This document shows, piece after piece, positions 32,008 to 42,590 of a stretch of 64,000 bases of DNA. Below the pieces are notes generated by a model that was given only the letters and a program-made list of their open reading frames with translations, searched no databases and had not been told where the DNA came from. The stretch covers positions 1 through 64,000 of the forward strand of contig JAOBJW010000001.1 of the NCBI GenBank assembly GCA_025728315.1. Direction: 5' to 3'. How positions within the stretch are numbered: position 1 is the first letter of the stretch; every line of letters starts with the position of its first letter. This DNA is from Candidatus Lightella neohaematopini. GTDB lineage: Bacteria; Pseudomonadota; Gammaproteobacteria; Enterobacterales; Enterobacteriaceae. A program made the position numbers and the translations under genes.

Positions 32008-33321
32008 ATGATAAAACAAATAAATTATAATAATAAACAAAGTTTATACGAATTAAAATCTAGAATATTATTTGTTATTATTGCTCTTATCGTTTTTCGT
32101 ATGGGATCATTTATACCAATTCCTGGTATTGATGTATCTGCTATTGAAGAATTAATAATACAACAAAAGGGTACTATTATTGAAATGTTAAATATGTTTT
32201 CTGGAGGTGCTTTAAGTAGAGCATCGATATTTTCATTAGGTATCATGCCTTACATTTCGTCATCTATAATTATACAATTTTTAACTTTTATACATCCAAA
32301 ATTTATAGAAATGAAAAAAGATGGTGAAATTGGTAGACGAAAAATTAATAAGTGCATTAGATATGGTACATTAATATTAGCTGTATTTCAATCTTTAGGT
32401 ATTTCAATTAGTTTGCCTAGTATACCAATAATTAATAGATTAATTATTAATCCAAGTATGTTATTTTATTTTATTTCTTCAATAAGTTTAATATGTGGTA
32501 CTATATTATTAATGTGGATAGGAGAACAAATTACTGAAAAAGGTATTGGTAATGGTATATCAATAATAATATTTATTGGAATTATAGCTGATTTACCTAT
32601 TACTATTATCCGTACTATTGAACAAATTAGGCAAAATGATTTAAATATAATTTTACTTATAGTTACCACAATATTTATTTTTATAATAATTTTTTTAGTT
32701 GTATTTATTGAAAGTGGACAAAGAAAAATTATTGTAAACTATGCAAGAAGACAACATGGTAGAAGAATGTATAGTGCACAAAGTACACATTTACCATTAA
32801 AAATTAATATGTCTGGAGTTATACCAGCAATATTTGCTTCTAGCATAATATTATTTCCTACTACAATTATTTCATGGTTTAGTAATAGTTATAAGCCAAA
32901 TAGTTGGTTACATTTTATTTTAATACATTTACAACCTGGTCAATATATACATATGATACTGTACTCAATAGCAATAATATTTTTCTGTTTTTTTTATACA
33001 ACTTTAGTATTTAATTCTAGAGAAACAGCTGATAACTTAAAAAAATCTGGAGCTTTTATTCCTGGTATTAGACCTGGAGAAAAAACAGCTAGATATATTA
33101 ATAATATAACTAATAAACTAACATTAGTTGGTGCATTGTATATTACAATGATATGTCTTATACCAGAATTTATGCATAGTATTATAAAAATACCATTTAG
33201 TTTTGGAGGTACATCTCTATTAATTGTAATTATAGTAATTATGGATTGTATATCACATATACAAACAATTATGATTTCAAATCAATATGATTCTATAATA
33301 AAAAAAGCAAATTTAAGGTAA
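32008..33321 (+). CDS. secY: Preprotein translocase subunit SecY
   Basis: Channel-forming inner-membrane protein of the Sec translocon, 437 aa (E. coli 443), with ten hydrophobic spans. Family segments include [13 protein letters not shown] near residue 31, [35 protein letters not shown] and [20 protein letters not shown]. SecE is in the window at 11.2 kb; secA and secG are not. Last gene of the spc cluster before rpmJ. Confidence 0.99.
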   Translation: MIKQINYNNKQSLYELKSRILFVIIALIVFRMGSFIPIPGIDVSAIEELIIQQKGTIIEMLNMFSGGALSRASIFSLGIMPYISSSIIIQFLTFIHPKFIEMKKDGEIGRRKINKCIRYGTLILAVFQSLGISISLPSIPIINRLIINPSMLFYFISSISLICGTILLMWIGEQITEKGIGNGISIIIFIGIIADLPITIIRTIEQIRQNDLNIILLIVTTIFIFIIIFLVVFIESGQRKIIVNYARRQHGRRMYSAQSTHLPLKINMSGVIPAIFASSIILFPTTIISWFSNSYKPNSWLHFILIHLQPGQYIHMILYSIAIIFFCFFYTTLVFNSRETADNLKKSGAFIPGIRPGEKTARYINNITNKLTLVGALYITMICLIPEFMHSIIKIPFSFGGTSLLIVIIVIMDCISHIQTIMISNQYDSIIKKANLR

Positions 33322-33334
33322 TGAAATTATAAGT

Positions 33335-33448
33335 ATGAAAGTACGTTCATCAATAAAAAAAATTTGTCGTTACTGCAGAATTATTAAACGTAATGGTATA
33401 CTACGTGTAGTATGTAGTGATTTAAAACATAAACAACGTCAAGGTTAA
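33335..33448 (+). CDS. rpmJ: 50S ribosomal protein L36
   Basis: Smallest large-subunit protein, 37 aa (E. coli 38). Translation from ATG 33335 begins [20 protein letters not shown] and ends HKQRQG. The zinc ligands C11, C14, C27 and H32 are present, so this is the zinc-binding form. It lies between secY (13 nt) and rpsM (16 nt), its standard enterobacterial position. Confidence 0.97.
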   Translation: MKVRSSIKKICRYCRIIKRNGILRVVCSDLKHKQRQG

Positions 33449-33464
33449 CTAAAAAGGAGCCTAA

Positions 33465-33812
33465 ATGATACGCATAGTAGGTGTAAATATTCCGGAAAAT
33501 AAGCACATTTGTATAGCCTTGAGATCAATATACGGTATTGGTAAAAATATTGCAAATAACATTTGTATATCAGCACAAGTTAATCCATATACTAAAGTTA
33601 ATACATTATCAGAAAATGATATTAGTAAAATACGTGATATTATATCAACCTTAACTGTTGAAGGAGATTTACGTCGTAAAACTATACTAAATATTAAACG
33701 TTTAATAGATTTAGGTACTTATCGGGGACTACGTCATAAATATCATTTACCAGTTAGAGGACAAAGAACTAGAACTAATGCAAGAACTTGTAAAAAATTA
33801 AAAAGATATTAA
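33465..33812 (+). CDS. rpsM: 30S ribosomal protein S13
   Basis: Head protein bridging to the 50S subunit, 115 aa (E. coli 118). It begins [20 protein letters not shown] and keeps [11 protein letters not shown] and the C-terminal [17 protein letters not shown] strong Shine-Dalgarno sequence, AAGGAG, lies 7 nt before the ATG, unusually good for this genome. First gene of the alpha cluster. Confidence 0.99.
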   Translation: MIRIVGVNIPENKHICIALRSIYGIGKNIANNICISAQVNPYTKVNTLSENDISKIRDIISTLTVEGDLRRKTILNIKRLIDLGTYRGLRHKYHLPVRGQRTRTNARTCKKLKRY

Positions 33813-33830
33813 TTAAAATTAGGTATAATA

Positions 33831-34226
33831 ATGAATATTACTTCTAATAAAATTAATAAAAGAAAAAAATTAAAAAAACAATTAACAGATGGTATTGCAC
33901 ATATACATGCATCATTTAATAATACTATAATTACAATTACCGATAAATACGGTAATACGTTGAGTTGGGCAACTGCTGGTGGATCTGGTTTTAGAGGATC
34001 AAGAAAATCTACTCCATTTGCAGCTCAGGTAGCTGCTGAACGTTGCTCAAATTCAGTAAAAGAATATGGAATAAAAAATTTAGAAGTTATGATTAATGGT
34101 CCAGGACCTGGTAGAGAATCAGCAATTAGAGCATTAAATAATGCTGGCTTTCGCATTACTAATATTACAGATGTTACTCCAATTCCTCATAATGGTTGTA
34201 GAGCACCGAAAAAAAGAAGGGTGTAA
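33831..34226 (+). CDS. rpsK: 30S ribosomal protein S11
   Basis: Platform protein near the decoding site, 131 aa (E. coli 129). The segments [39 protein letters not shown] and the C-terminal [18 protein letters not shown] are near-invariant. It follows rpsM by 18 nt and comes before rpsD by 26 nt. Confidence 0.99.
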   Translation: MNITSNKINKRKKLKKQLTDGIAHIHASFNNTIITITDKYGNTLSWATAGGSGFRGSRKSTPFAAQVAAERCSNSVKEYGIKNLEVMINGPGPGRESAIRALNNAGFRITNITDVTPIPHNGCRAPKKRRV

Positions 34227-34252
34227 CTGTATAATTTATAATAAGGATAAAT

Positions 34253-34873
34253 ATGGCAAAATTTATTGGTCCAAAATTAAAATTAAGTCGACGTGAAGGT
34301 ACTGATTTATTCCTGAAATCAGGAATACGTGCAATTGATTCGAAATGTAAAATAAATCAATTACCTGGTCAACATATAATTAAAAAATCTCGTATATCAG
34401 ACTATGGTATACAATTAAGAGAGAAACAAAAAATACGTCGTATTTATGGTATATTAGAAAAACAATTTATTAAACTATACAAAAAAGCATCTCGTAATAA
34501 AAGAAATACTGGTGAATACTTGTTGTCATTATTAGAGTATCGATTAGATAATATTGTTTATCGTATTGGTTTTAGTTCTACTAGAGCTGAAGCACGTCAA
34601 TTAATTAGTCACAAAGCAATTAAAGTAAATAATTGTATTGTTAATATTGCTTCTTATCAAGTTAAAGTTAATGATATTATTACTATTAATGACCGTGCTA
34701 AAAAACAATCAAGAATTTTAGCTGCATTAGAATTATCGTCCCAATATGAACCACCTAAATGGATTAATATAGATACACAAAATATGTGTGGTAAAATTAT
34801 ACGTGATATAGATCGTAAAGATTTACCACTAGATATCAATGAACACTTAATTGTTGAACTTTATTCTAAGTAG
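34253..34873 (+). CDS. rpsD: 30S ribosomal protein S4
   Basis: Primary 16S rRNA binder and, in E. coli, alpha-operon repressor; 206 aa, equal to E. coli. It keeps [37 protein letters not shown] and the S4 domain [30 protein letters not shown] lies before the ATG. rpoA begins 9 nt after its stop. I saw no clear S4 pseudoknot near rpsM. Confidence 0.99.
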   Translation: MAKFIGPKLKLSRREGTDLFLKSGIRAIDSKCKINQLPGQHIIKKSRISDYGIQLREKQKIRRIYGILEKQFIKLYKKASRNKRNTGEYLLSLLEYRLDNIVYRIGFSSTRAEARQLISHKAIKVNNCIVNIASYQVKVNDIITINDRAKKQSRILAALELSSQYEPPKWINIDTQNMCGKIIRDIDRKDLPLDINEHLIVELYSK

Positions 34874-34882
34874 AGATATAAA

Positions 34883-35854
34883 ATGTACTCTTATACAATA
34901 AAATTATTAAAACCCCGTTTAGTTAGTATTAAACAAATCAGTACAACTTTTTCACAAGTAGTTTTAGAACCATTAGAAAGAGGCTTTGGATATACTTTAG
35001 GTAATGCATTACGTAGAATATTATTATCTTCAATACCAGGATGTGCTGTTACAGAAGTAGAAATTGATGGTGTATTACATGAGTATAGTTTTAAAGAGGG
35101 AGTAAAAGAAGATATAGTAGAAATTATTTTAAATTTAAAAGATTTAGCTGTAAGAATACATAATAAAGATAGTATAGTACTAAATTTAAATAAATCTGGT
35201 ATTGGACCAGTAACAGCATCTGATATTATTCATAATGCTAATGTTGATATTATTAATAAACAACATATTATATGTCATTTAACACACAATAATGCTTCTA
35301 TTGATATGAAAATTAAAATACAATGGGGTAGAGGTTATGTGCCTGCCTACAATCAAGTAATAGAAAATAGAACTATAGGTAAATTACTTTTAGATGCGTG
35401 TTATAGTCCTATCGAGCGTATTGCTTATAGAGTAGAAGCAGCTAGAGTTGAACAACGTACCGATTTAGACAGATTAGTATTAGATATAGAAACTAATGGT
35501 ACTATTAATCCAGAAGAAGCAATTAGATATGCTGCAACAATATTATCACAACAATTGGATGCATTTGTTGATTTAAATAATATACAACAACCAGAAACAA
35601 AGAAACAAGAACCTGAATTTGATCCAATATTATTAAGATCTGTTGAAGATCTAGAGTTAACAGTTAGATCAGCCAATTGTTTAAAAGCAGAATCAATTCG
35701 TTATATAGGTGATTTAGTACAAAAAACTGAAGTTGAATTATTAAAAACACCAAATCTTGGTAAAAAATCACTTACTGAAATTAAGGATGTATTATCTTCA
35801 TATGGATTAACTTTAGGCATGCAATTAAAAAATTGGCCACCTACTAATAATTAA
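34883..35854 (+). CDS. rpoA: DNA-directed RNA polymerase subunit alpha
   Basis: Assembly and promoter-contact subunit, 323 aa (E. coli 329). The N-terminal dimerisation domain has [20 protein letters not shown] and [10 protein letters not shown]. The C-terminal domain keeps the DNA-contact helix [14 protein letters not shown] with the equivalents of R265 and N268, so UP-element contact should still work. Last alpha-cluster gene but one; rplQ follows after 49 nt. Confidence 0.99.
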   Translation: MYSYTIKLLKPRLVSIKQISTTFSQVVLEPLERGFGYTLGNALRRILLSSIPGCAVTEVEIDGVLHEYSFKEGVKEDIVEIILNLKDLAVRIHNKDSIVLNLNKSGIGPVTASDIIHNANVDIINKQHIICHLTHNNASIDMKIKIQWGRGYVPAYNQVIENRTIGKLLLDACYSPIERIAYRVEAARVEQRTDLDRLVLDIETNGTINPEEAIRYAATILSQQLDAFVDLNNIQQPETKKQEPEFDPILLRSVEDLELTVRSANCLKAESIRYIGDLVQKTEVELLKTPNLGKKSLTEIKDVLSSYGLTLGMQLKNWPPTNN

Positions 35855-35903
35855 TTTAAAATTAATAATTTTTAAACTAAACTATTATTTAGGAGAATGG
35901 ATA

Positions 35904-36272
35904 ATGCGTCATCGTAAAATAGGTAAAAAATTTAATCGTAGTAATAGTCATAAATTGGCAATGTTATATAATTTAGCACAATCATTAATCAATTATGAAA
36001 TTATTAAAACTACTTTACCTAAAGCTAAAGAATTGCGTCGTTTTATTGAACCATTAATTACAAAAGCAAAAATAAATAATACACACAATAGAAGACAAGT
36101 ATTTACTAAAATACATAATAATAAAATAATAAAAAAATTATTTAATGAAATAGCTCCACGTTTTATTAATTATTGTAATGGTGGTTATACTAGGATTTTA
36201 AAATGTGGTTATCGCTATGGAGATAATGCTCCTATGGCTTATATTGAGTTTGTATTAAGAAATAAAAAGTAA
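35904..36272 (+). CDS. rplQ: 50S ribosomal protein L17
   Basis: Exit-side large-subunit protein, 122 aa (E. coli 127). It begins [20 protein letters not shown] and ends with [29 protein letters not shown] gives a good Shine-Dalgarno sequence. It ends the superoperon only 5 nt from the convergent fmt stop codon, with no room for a separate terminator. Confidence 0.99.
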   Translation: MRHRKIGKKFNRSNSHKLAMLYNLAQSLINYEIIKTTLPKAKELRRFIEPLITKAKINNTHNRRQVFTKIHNNKIIKKLFNEIAPRFINYCNGGYTRILKCGYRYGDNAPMAYIEFVLRNKK

Positions 36273-36277
36273 ATTAT

Positions 36278-37246
36278 TTATACTAAAATAGTATTTATTG
36301 TAAATAATTTACTAGCAATTAGTAAAATATTATTATTAATACTATTTACGGTGATAGCATTTTTATTTTTACTAATTATTTTTATTGATGTAAGAATTAT
36401 AATTCCATAACCGGTAGTAATATATATCCCCCATTTATTGTAATGTATTACTGTTCCTGGATTTTTTTTAGTATAGTAATTACTTGCTATAGCACTTATA
36501 ATTTTAATTATACTATCTTGATAGCAAAAAAAAGCCATTGGCCAAGGATTAAATGCATTAATCATATTTACTAATTTAGTATTTGATAAAGACCAATTAA
36601 TTTTTGCTTCCTGTTTAGTTAATTTTTTTGCATATGTTATACCAATATTATTTTGTGACACACTATTATCAAATAAATTAGTTTTTAATAATTTAATTAA
36701 AACCGTAGAACCTATTTTAGCTAATTTTTTACATAAGGTAATGTTATTATCATATTTTTTTATTACACAAATTTTTTGATATATAATTTTACCAGCATCT
36801 AAATAACTGTTTATTTTCATAATAGTAACACCAGTAATACAATCACCATAATATATAGCTCTTTGAATTGGTGCTGCTCCACGCCATCTAGGTAATAATG
36901 AACCATGAATATTTAAACAACCAAATCTAGGTATATTTAATATAGATTCTGATAATTTTCTTCCATAAGAAGCAATAATAATTAAATCAATTACTAATTT
37001 TGATAACATTATTTGTATATCATCTAATGATTCAGACCATAATACTGGTATATTATATTTAACTGAAATTTTAGTTATTAAATTTGACAAATTTTTTTTA
37101 TTTCTTTTAGAAAATTTGGGTTTAGGTTTAGTAATTATTAAAATTACACAATATTTTTTCTTAATTAATTTTATTAAATGATATAAAGAAAAAATAGAAG
37201 AACCAATAAATACGATACGTAAATTTTTTTGCATATCAAAATACAT
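36278..37246 (-). CDS. fmt: Methionyl-tRNA formyltransferase
   Basis: Formylates initiator Met-tRNA using 10-formyl-tetrahydrofolate, 322 aa (E. coli 315). The catalytic core CLNIHGSLLPRWRGAAPIQR near residue 110 is near-identical to E. coli, and the catalytic Asp lies in SYLDAGKIIY. The ATG at 37246 touches the def stop (1-nt overlap); a second ATG at 37234 (MQKNLRIVFIG) fits homologues equally well. It is paired with def as in E. coli; rsmB, trkA and mscL, which separate fmt from rplQ there, are deleted. Confidence 0.98.
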   Translation of the reverse strand: MYFDMQKNLRIVFIGSSIFSLYHLIKLIKKKYCVILIITKPKPKFSKRNKKNLSNLITKISVKYNIPVLWSESLDDIQIMLSKLVIDLIIIASYGRKLSESILNIPRFGCLNIHGSLLPRWRGAAPIQRAIYYGDCITGVTIMKINSYLDAGKIIYQKICVIKKYDNNITLCKKLAKIGSTVLIKLLKTNLFDNSVSQNNIGITYAKKLTKQEAKINWSLSNTKLVNMINAFNPWPMAFFCYQDSIIKIISAIASNYYTKKNPGTVIHYNKWGIYITTGYGIIILTSIKIISKNKNAITVNSINNNILLIASKLFTINTILV

Positions 37247-37737
37247 TATAAATTACTATCTATAATATTTTTTATATAATTTTGTTTAGATAATGATAAT
37301 CTATCTATGAATAACAATCCATTTAAATGATCAATCTCATGCTGAATACAAACCGATAATAATGATTCTGCTTGTAATTCAAATAATTTACCATAACAGT
37401 CTAATGACTGTAATATTATTTTTTCTGATCTTATAATTGGAGCACTAACATTTGGTATAGATAAACAACCTTCTTCTACAACAATTCTACCGATTCTTTT
37501 AATAATTTTAGGATTTATTAAAATTAACTGTTGATTATGTTTTTTAGAAATATCAATAACAATAATGCATTTATTTATATTAACTTGTGTTGCAGCTAAT
37601 CCTATACCTTTAGCAAAGTACATTGTTTCAAACATATCATTAATAGTTTTGTTAATATTATAATCTATATTAGAAACTAAATTAGCTTTTTGTTTTAATT
37701 TTCTATTGGGATAATATAATATTTTTAATCTAGACAT
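37246..37737 (-). CDS. def: Peptide deformylase
   Basis: Iron-dependent removal of the N-formyl group from new proteins, 163 aa (E. coli 169). All three family motifs are present: GIGLAATQV near residue 44, EEGCLSIPN near 88 and QHEIDHLNG near 131, giving the Cys-His-His metal ligands and catalytic Glu. First gene of the def-fmt pair, divergent from tsaC across 111 nt of AT-rich control region. dprA and smg, next to def in E. coli, are absent. Confidence 0.98.
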   Translation of the reverse strand: MSRLKILYYPNRKLKQKANLVSNIDYNINKTINDMFETMYFAKGIGLAATQVNINKCIIVIDISKKHNQQLILINPKIIKRIGRIVVEEGCLSIPNVSAPIIRSEKIILQSLDCYGKLFELQAESLLSVCIQHEIDHLNGLLFIDRLSLSKQNYIKNIIDSNL

Positions 37738-37848
37738 AATTAATATTGTCTTTTATTTAATGTTAGTAATATAATATAACAATTAATCGTATTTATCTAC
37801 TAAAAATTATATTATAGTAAATATATTAATTATATTTAGTTTATTAAT

Positions 37849-38400
37849 ATGACTGAATTAAATAAAATAGTAATAGCATTAAAAAACAAAAAAATAATTG
37901 CTTATCCTACTGAATCAGTATTTGGATTAGGATGTGATCCTGATTACGAAATAGCAGTAAAAAAAATATTAACATTAAAAAATAGGTCAGTTGAAAAAGG
38001 ATTAATATTAGTAGCTTCACATTATAAACAAATAAAAAAGTATATTGATGAAACAAAAATAACTATTGACATACGAAAAAAATTATTTTCTAGTTGGCCA
38101 GGACCAGTAAGTTGGGCATTACCAGTTAATAATAGTACTCCAGCTTGGTTAACTGGTAAATATACTAAATTAGTAGTACGTATAAGTAATTTTTTACCTA
38201 TTAAATTAATTTGTCAAAAATTTGGTAAAGCAATAGTATCTACTAGTGCTAATATTAGCCAGCAATTACCAGCTCGTACTGTAAATGAAGTATATAAATT
38301 ATTTGGGTCAAGAGTAGTAATTATGAATTATACTGTTGGTAAACTACTATCTCCTACTAAAATTTATGATGCTATAAGTAATACTGTTATTCGTGGTTAA
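37849..38400 (+). CDS. tsaC: Threonylcarbamoyl-AMP synthase
   Basis: Makes threonylcarbamoyl-AMP for the t6A modification of tRNAs reading ANN codons, 183 aa (E. coli TsaC/YrdC 190). The nucleotide-binding signature is IAYPTESVFGLGCDP near residue 19, followed by NRSVEKGLILVAS and the C-terminal-half segment AIVSTSANISQQLPART. It lies directly before aroE (4-nt gap), the E. coli arrangement. TsaB, TsaD and TsaE would be needed elsewhere in the genome. Confidence 0.96.
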   Translation: MTELNKIVIALKNKKIIAYPTESVFGLGCDPDYEIAVKKILTLKNRSVEKGLILVASHYKQIKKYIDETKITIDIRKKLFSSWPGPVSWALPVNNSTPAWLTGKYTKLVVRISNFLPIKLICQKFGKAIVSTSANISQQLPARTVNEVYKLFGSRVVIMNYTVGKLLSPTKIYDAISNTVIRG

Positions 38401-38404
38401 TAAA

Positions 38405-39217
38405 ATGTGTAATTTTGCTGTATTAGGTAATCCAATAAAACATAGTAAATCTCCATTAATATATAGTATTTTTGCATCACTAACAAATATTAAGTCTAGT
38501 AAATATGTAAAAATATTAGTGTCAGAAGACAATTTTAGTATGATAATAAATAAATTTTTTGCTAACGGGGGATTAGGAATAAATATTACTGCTCCATTTA
38601 AAGAATATGCAATGAAATTATGCAATAATACTAGTTATATTAGTAATGTCACTAAAGTAGTAAATACAATAAAAAAACAAAAAGACGGAACATTATTTGG
38701 TGATAATACTGATGGTATTGGATTAATAAATGATTTAATAAGATTAAGATTATTAGAATATAATAGTAATATATTATTAATTGGAGCTGGTGGGGTAGCT
38801 AAAATTATAGTAATGTTTTTGTTATCTTATGGATGTAAAATATTTATTACTAATAGAAGTATTAATAGAGCAATAAATTTATATAATTTCTATAAACAAT
38901 TAGATCCAACATGTAATATTATATTATTACCAATACAGTATACTAATAAGTATAATTATGATTTAGTTATTAATGCTACTCCAGTTATATTAGATCTTAA
39001 TAAAATTAGATTATCAATTATTACTAGAAAAACTGCTAAATTTTATGATTTATATTATCATAGTAATTATGAATCTGTATTATTAAAACGTCGTAAAGAA
39101 AAAATTAACTATCATGATGGTATTGGTATGCTAATTTATCAAGCTGCATATTCATTTTTTTTATGGCATGGAATTTATCCTCCAGTATCATTAGTATTAA
39201 AATATTTTATTAAATAA
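38405..39217 (+). CDS. aroE: Shikimate dehydrogenase (NADP+)
   Basis: Reduces 3-dehydroshikimate to shikimate, 270 aa (E. coli 272). The substrate pocket is visible: NPIKHSKSP near residue 10, the catalytic Lys in NITAPFKEYA and Asp in GDNTDGIGL. The Rossmann motif LIGAGGVAK and cofactor-selecting ITNRSINRA follow; DGIGMLIYQAA is near the C-terminus. I start at ATG 38405 (MCNFAVLGNPI); the longer frame opens with a GTG at 38393 inside tsaC. The broken ubiA starts 5 nt after its stop. Confidence 0.97.
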   Translation: MCNFAVLGNPIKHSKSPLIYSIFASLTNIKSSKYVKILVSEDNFSMIINKFFANGGLGINITAPFKEYAMKLCNNTSYISNVTKVVNTIKKQKDGTLFGDNTDGIGLINDLIRLRLLEYNSNILLIGAGGVAKIIVMFLLSYGCKIFITNRSINRAINLYNFYKQLDPTCNIILLPIQYTNKYNYDLVINATPVILDLNKIRLSIITRKTAKFYDLYYHSNYESVLLKRRKEKINYHDGIGMLIYQAAYSFFLWHGIYPPVSLVLKYFIK

Positions 39218-39222
39218 AAATT

Positions 39223-40061
39223 ATGAATTTTATTAATAAATTCAAAAACAAAATTTCACTTTATTGGATTTTAATGCGTATTCATCAACTAACTAAATTA
39301 TTACCTATTACTATGACTAACATTATGGTTATTATAGTTAACAAAAAATAGTAATTTTTCTAATTCTAGTAATACTGCAGTTTTATATTAAAAGTATTTA
39401 TAACTAGATCAGTCAAATGTGTCATTAATAATTGTGTAGATTATAAGTTCAACTATTGTAATACGTACTAAAAATTGGCTATTATCAACCGGTAAAATAA
39501 AAATTAATAAAGTATATTTAATTTTTATTTTATTATTAGTTATAGCTACTTTTGATATTATTTTAGATAAAAAATATTGTAATGTTATCTATTTTAGTAT
39601 TATATGATTATTTATCCTTTCTTAAAGAGATATATTTATGTACCTTAGTTAATATTAGATATAGCTTTTAATTTACTAATTCTTATTGTATATCATAATA
39701 TGCATTATAGTTATAATGTAATTTGTTAGTTAAATTTTTTACTAACATAGTATAAATATTACTATATGATGGTACTTATATTCTAATTAATAGAGATAAT
39801 AATATTAAATTACGAATTAAATCTATTATTATGTTGTTTAACAAATCAAAAATATTTATTATACTAAAGTTATAATTACTTTATTATTATTAATTAAATT
39901 TATATATTAATAAGTATGCATTACTAATTAGTACTCTAATAATTAGTATTATATTTTTATCAATATAAATTAATTAATACAAAAATAAATAATTATTATA
40001 AAGATTTTATAATTAATAACTATATTGGTTTATTAATATTAATAGAGCTAATACAAGATTA
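39223..40061 (+). pseudogene. ubiA: Decayed 4-hydroxybenzoate octaprenyltransferase
   Basis: This 840-nt stretch has no open gene, but it translates piecewise into UbiA in the right order. ATG 39223 gives a 42-residue start containing LMRIHQLTKLLP and ending at TAG 39349. CVINNCVDYKFN (39418-39453) matches E. coli CVVNDYADRKFD, the first Asp-rich motif. One frame over, VIRTKNWLLSTGK matches VKRTANRPLPSG. In a third frame YDGTYILINRDNN (from 39765) matches YDTQYAMVDRDDD. YKDFIINNYIGLL (near 40000) matches the C-terminus. At least three frameshifts and several stops are present. Convergent plsB next to it is the E. coli arrangement. Confidence 0.9.
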
Positions 40062-42377
40062 TGTAATAAGTTTTTTAAAAATATTATATAATTTATTTAT
40101 TTTAATAATATTTATATTATCTTTATAAGGATATTCCGATCGAAAAATTAATGCAATATTATTAAATGATATATTATCAAATATATTATATATGTCTCGT
40201 GTAATATTTAACTTATTTTGTATTTTATCCCAATTATCTATTAAATTTATAAATTTTAATTCGATATTATTAATTAATAATATACATATTATTATATAAC
40301 GTAATAATACTTTATAAATACTATTAGCTAACAATTTCATTACTTTATAATGTTTAGTTAAAAATAATTTATTATTACTATCTAATAGTAGATGTTGTCT
40401 AATAAACTCATTTACAGTTTTATTAATTAAAAATTTTAATTCTAATGTATGAATATTAATAAAGAAATCTAATTTTACTATTGGATAAATGTAATGAATT
40501 AAATATATTAGTTTTGTTCTTTTAATACTAGAATTAGTATATATAATATTAGCAATTAATGCTGGTAGAATTAATACATGTTGTATACTATTCTTGTAAT
40601 ATTTTATATTATAAACATTATCTTTAATTAAAGATACCGAATGAGTATTACGATTATAAATAATATTTTTATTTTTATCTAAAAAAATTTTTAGCCAATA
40701 TTTTTTATTATCAAAATTTCTAATTATTAGATCAGGTAAATATGAAACTCGATCTAACAAGTTCAAATAACACAATAATTGTTTAAATAATTGTATTCTT
40801 GTTAATGTATAATTCTTAGAATCTAATAAAATTGTAAGACATAAACTAGATATGTCAATTACTACAGCACTATTAATTTTACTCATAATATTATAGGCAA
40901 TATTATTTACTAGTGTTGTAATATATTTTTTATTAGTTCTTAGATAAGAAGTTTTCTTTATTATTTTATTTATATTTATTGGTTGACCAAAATTAATATA
41001 AGTAGTGTTTATATTATAAATATTTTTTATTTGCTCAAATAAAAATAAAATATAACCTCTTTTGTTTATATTATTACTTATTTCTGCATTATAATAATCT
41101 ATTTCTATAACTTTTGTATAACTAATATGTATTGGAATAATAGTAATTGGCCTATGTATATTACTTAATACATATTTTATAATTATATTTAATAAACCAG
41201 TTTTAGGTGTTAGTAATTTTCCGGTACGTGATCTGCTACCTTCTATAAAATATTCTATAGCATCATCATTACTTAATAATTGATTAAAGTATTCACGAAA
41301 AACAATAGAATATAGTTTACTGTTTTTAAAATTACGTCTTATAAAAAATGCTCCTAATAATCTAGCTAAATTTCCAATTAACCAAAAATTTAAATTTATT
41401 CCAGCAGCAATAAATGGAGGCAATAATGCATTATGATATAATACATAAGAAATAATAATATAGTCCATATGACTACGATGACACGGAATGTAAATAATTT
41501 TATGTTTTTTTTCAGCAATTAATCTAACCCTATTTATGTTATATACTTTTAAAGTATGATGTATTTTTTTAAAAAAGAATTGGAATAGATTATTACATAA
41601 ATTAAATGCTTCATAAGAAAAATTAGCTGATATTTCTTTAAATAATTTAATGATATTTTTTTTACTAAAAACTAATCTATTTATTTTATTACTTTTTACA
41701 TATTGCTTTATATTATAAATAATATTATTAATATCATACATATTAAAATTATTTGATCCAACTATTATAGTTTTTTGTCTTATAAAATAAAGATTAATTA
41801 TTCTTAATATTTTATTAGTATTATTTAATGTAATATTATTTAACTTATTATAAATACAAAAAGATGATATTGGTTTTGAAAAATATACTATATTATCTTT
41901 TTTTATCCATAAAAAATTAGCAATTTTTATAAAAAAGTTAACTAAATTATTTATAAAAAAGTAAGAATTTTTATAAAAAAATAATCTTTTCTTATTATTA
42001 ATTATTGTTACTAAAATAATTGTAATACTGCTATGATAATTAATAACTAAATTTAAATAATTATTAAATTTATTAATGTTTTTACCATAATACATATACT
42101 TAAAATAATTTCTTTTTTCTTTTACGCAAAAATATCTAGATATTTTTTTATTACTATTAGTTAATATATTATCTAATGGATTAGGTAAATTACATCTTCT
42201 GCATTGAATATATAATAATATTAAATAAAACTTGGAATTAGTTAATACTAAATAAATTAACCGATTACTAACTTTATTGTTTATATTAAGTAAATTATTT
42301 TGATATGTCCTAATATTTAGAATTTTTTTACATATAAAAGATATACATAAGAAAAATATATTCTTCCAAAAATACAT
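40059..42377 (-). CDS. plsB: Glycerol-3-phosphate acyltransferase
   Basis: Inner-membrane enzyme for the first acylation in phospholipid synthesis, 772 aa (E. coli 807). The acyltransferase block is intact: CHRSHMDYIIISYVLYHN near residue 300, IAAGINLNFW, GAFFIRRNFKNSKLYS, EYFIEGSRSRTGKLL and a following PITIIPIHISY. Regions outside the core are strongly drifted and Asn/Ile/Lys rich. The end overlaps the last recognisable bases of the ubiA remnant. dgkA and lexA, next to plsB in E. coli, are missing from the 213-nt spacer to dnaB. Confidence 0.97.
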   Translation of the reverse strand: MYFWKNIFFLCISFICKKILNIRTYQNNLLNINNKVSNRLIYLVLTNSKFYLILLYIQCRRCNLPNPLDNILTNSNKKISRYFCVKEKRNYFKYMYYGKNINKFNNYLNLVINYHSSITIILVTIINNKKRLFFYKNSYFFINNLVNFFIKIANFLWIKKDNIVYFSKPISSFCIYNKLNNITLNNTNKILRIINLYFIRQKTIIVGSNNFNMYDINNIIYNIKQYVKSNKINRLVFSKKNIIKLFKEISANFSYEAFNLCNNLFQFFFKKIHHTLKVYNINRVRLIAEKKHKIIYIPCHRSHMDYIIISYVLYHNALLPPFIAAGINLNFWLIGNLARLLGAFFIRRNFKNSKLYSIVFREYFNQLLSNDDAIEYFIEGSRSRTGKLLTPKTGLLNIIIKYVLSNIHRPITIIPIHISYTKVIEIDYYNAEISNNINKRGYILFLFEQIKNIYNINTTYINFGQPININKIIKKTSYLRTNKKYITTLVNNIAYNIMSKINSAVVIDISSLCLTILLDSKNYTLTRIQLFKQLLCYLNLLDRVSYLPDLIIRNFDNKKYWLKIFLDKNKNIIYNRNTHSVSLIKDNVYNIKYYKNSIQHVLILPALIANIIYTNSSIKRTKLIYLIHYIYPIVKLDFFINIHTLELKFLINKTVNEFIRQHLLLDSNNKLFLTKHYKVMKLLANSIYKVLLRYIIICILLINNIELKFINLIDNWDKIQNKLNITRDIYNIFDNISFNNIALIFRSEYPYKDNINIIKINKLYNIFKKLIT

Positions 42378-42509
42378 AATAATTATCCTTAATAATTATC
42401 TATTTTATTATAAATACAACTAAAAATTATATTTATATTTTAAGATATAAATAATTATTATTTATATAATATAATTTATTTTAAAAAATACAATCTATTT
42501 ATTTAGATA

Positions 42510-42538
42510 TTGATAATATTTAATATTTATTTTATTAT
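42510..42538 (+). promoter_or_regulatory. Candidate sigma-70 promoter of dnaB
   Basis: TTGATA (42510-42515), a 17-nt spacer and TATTAT (42533-42538) lie about 50 nt before the dnaB ATG in the plsB-dnaB divergent spacer. Spacing is ideal and the -35 has five of six consensus bases. No LexA-type operator is visible. Confidence 0.4.
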
Positions 42539-42590
42539 GACTATTAATTTAATAAAATTATATTAAATTAATACGGTTATATATCTAAAT

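Noticed and set aside
39223..39351. A 42-codon small protein downstream of aroE
   Set aside because: Its sequence is the N-terminal fragment of ubiA and the following sequence continues UbiA in other frames, so it is a pseudogene piece and not an independent gene.
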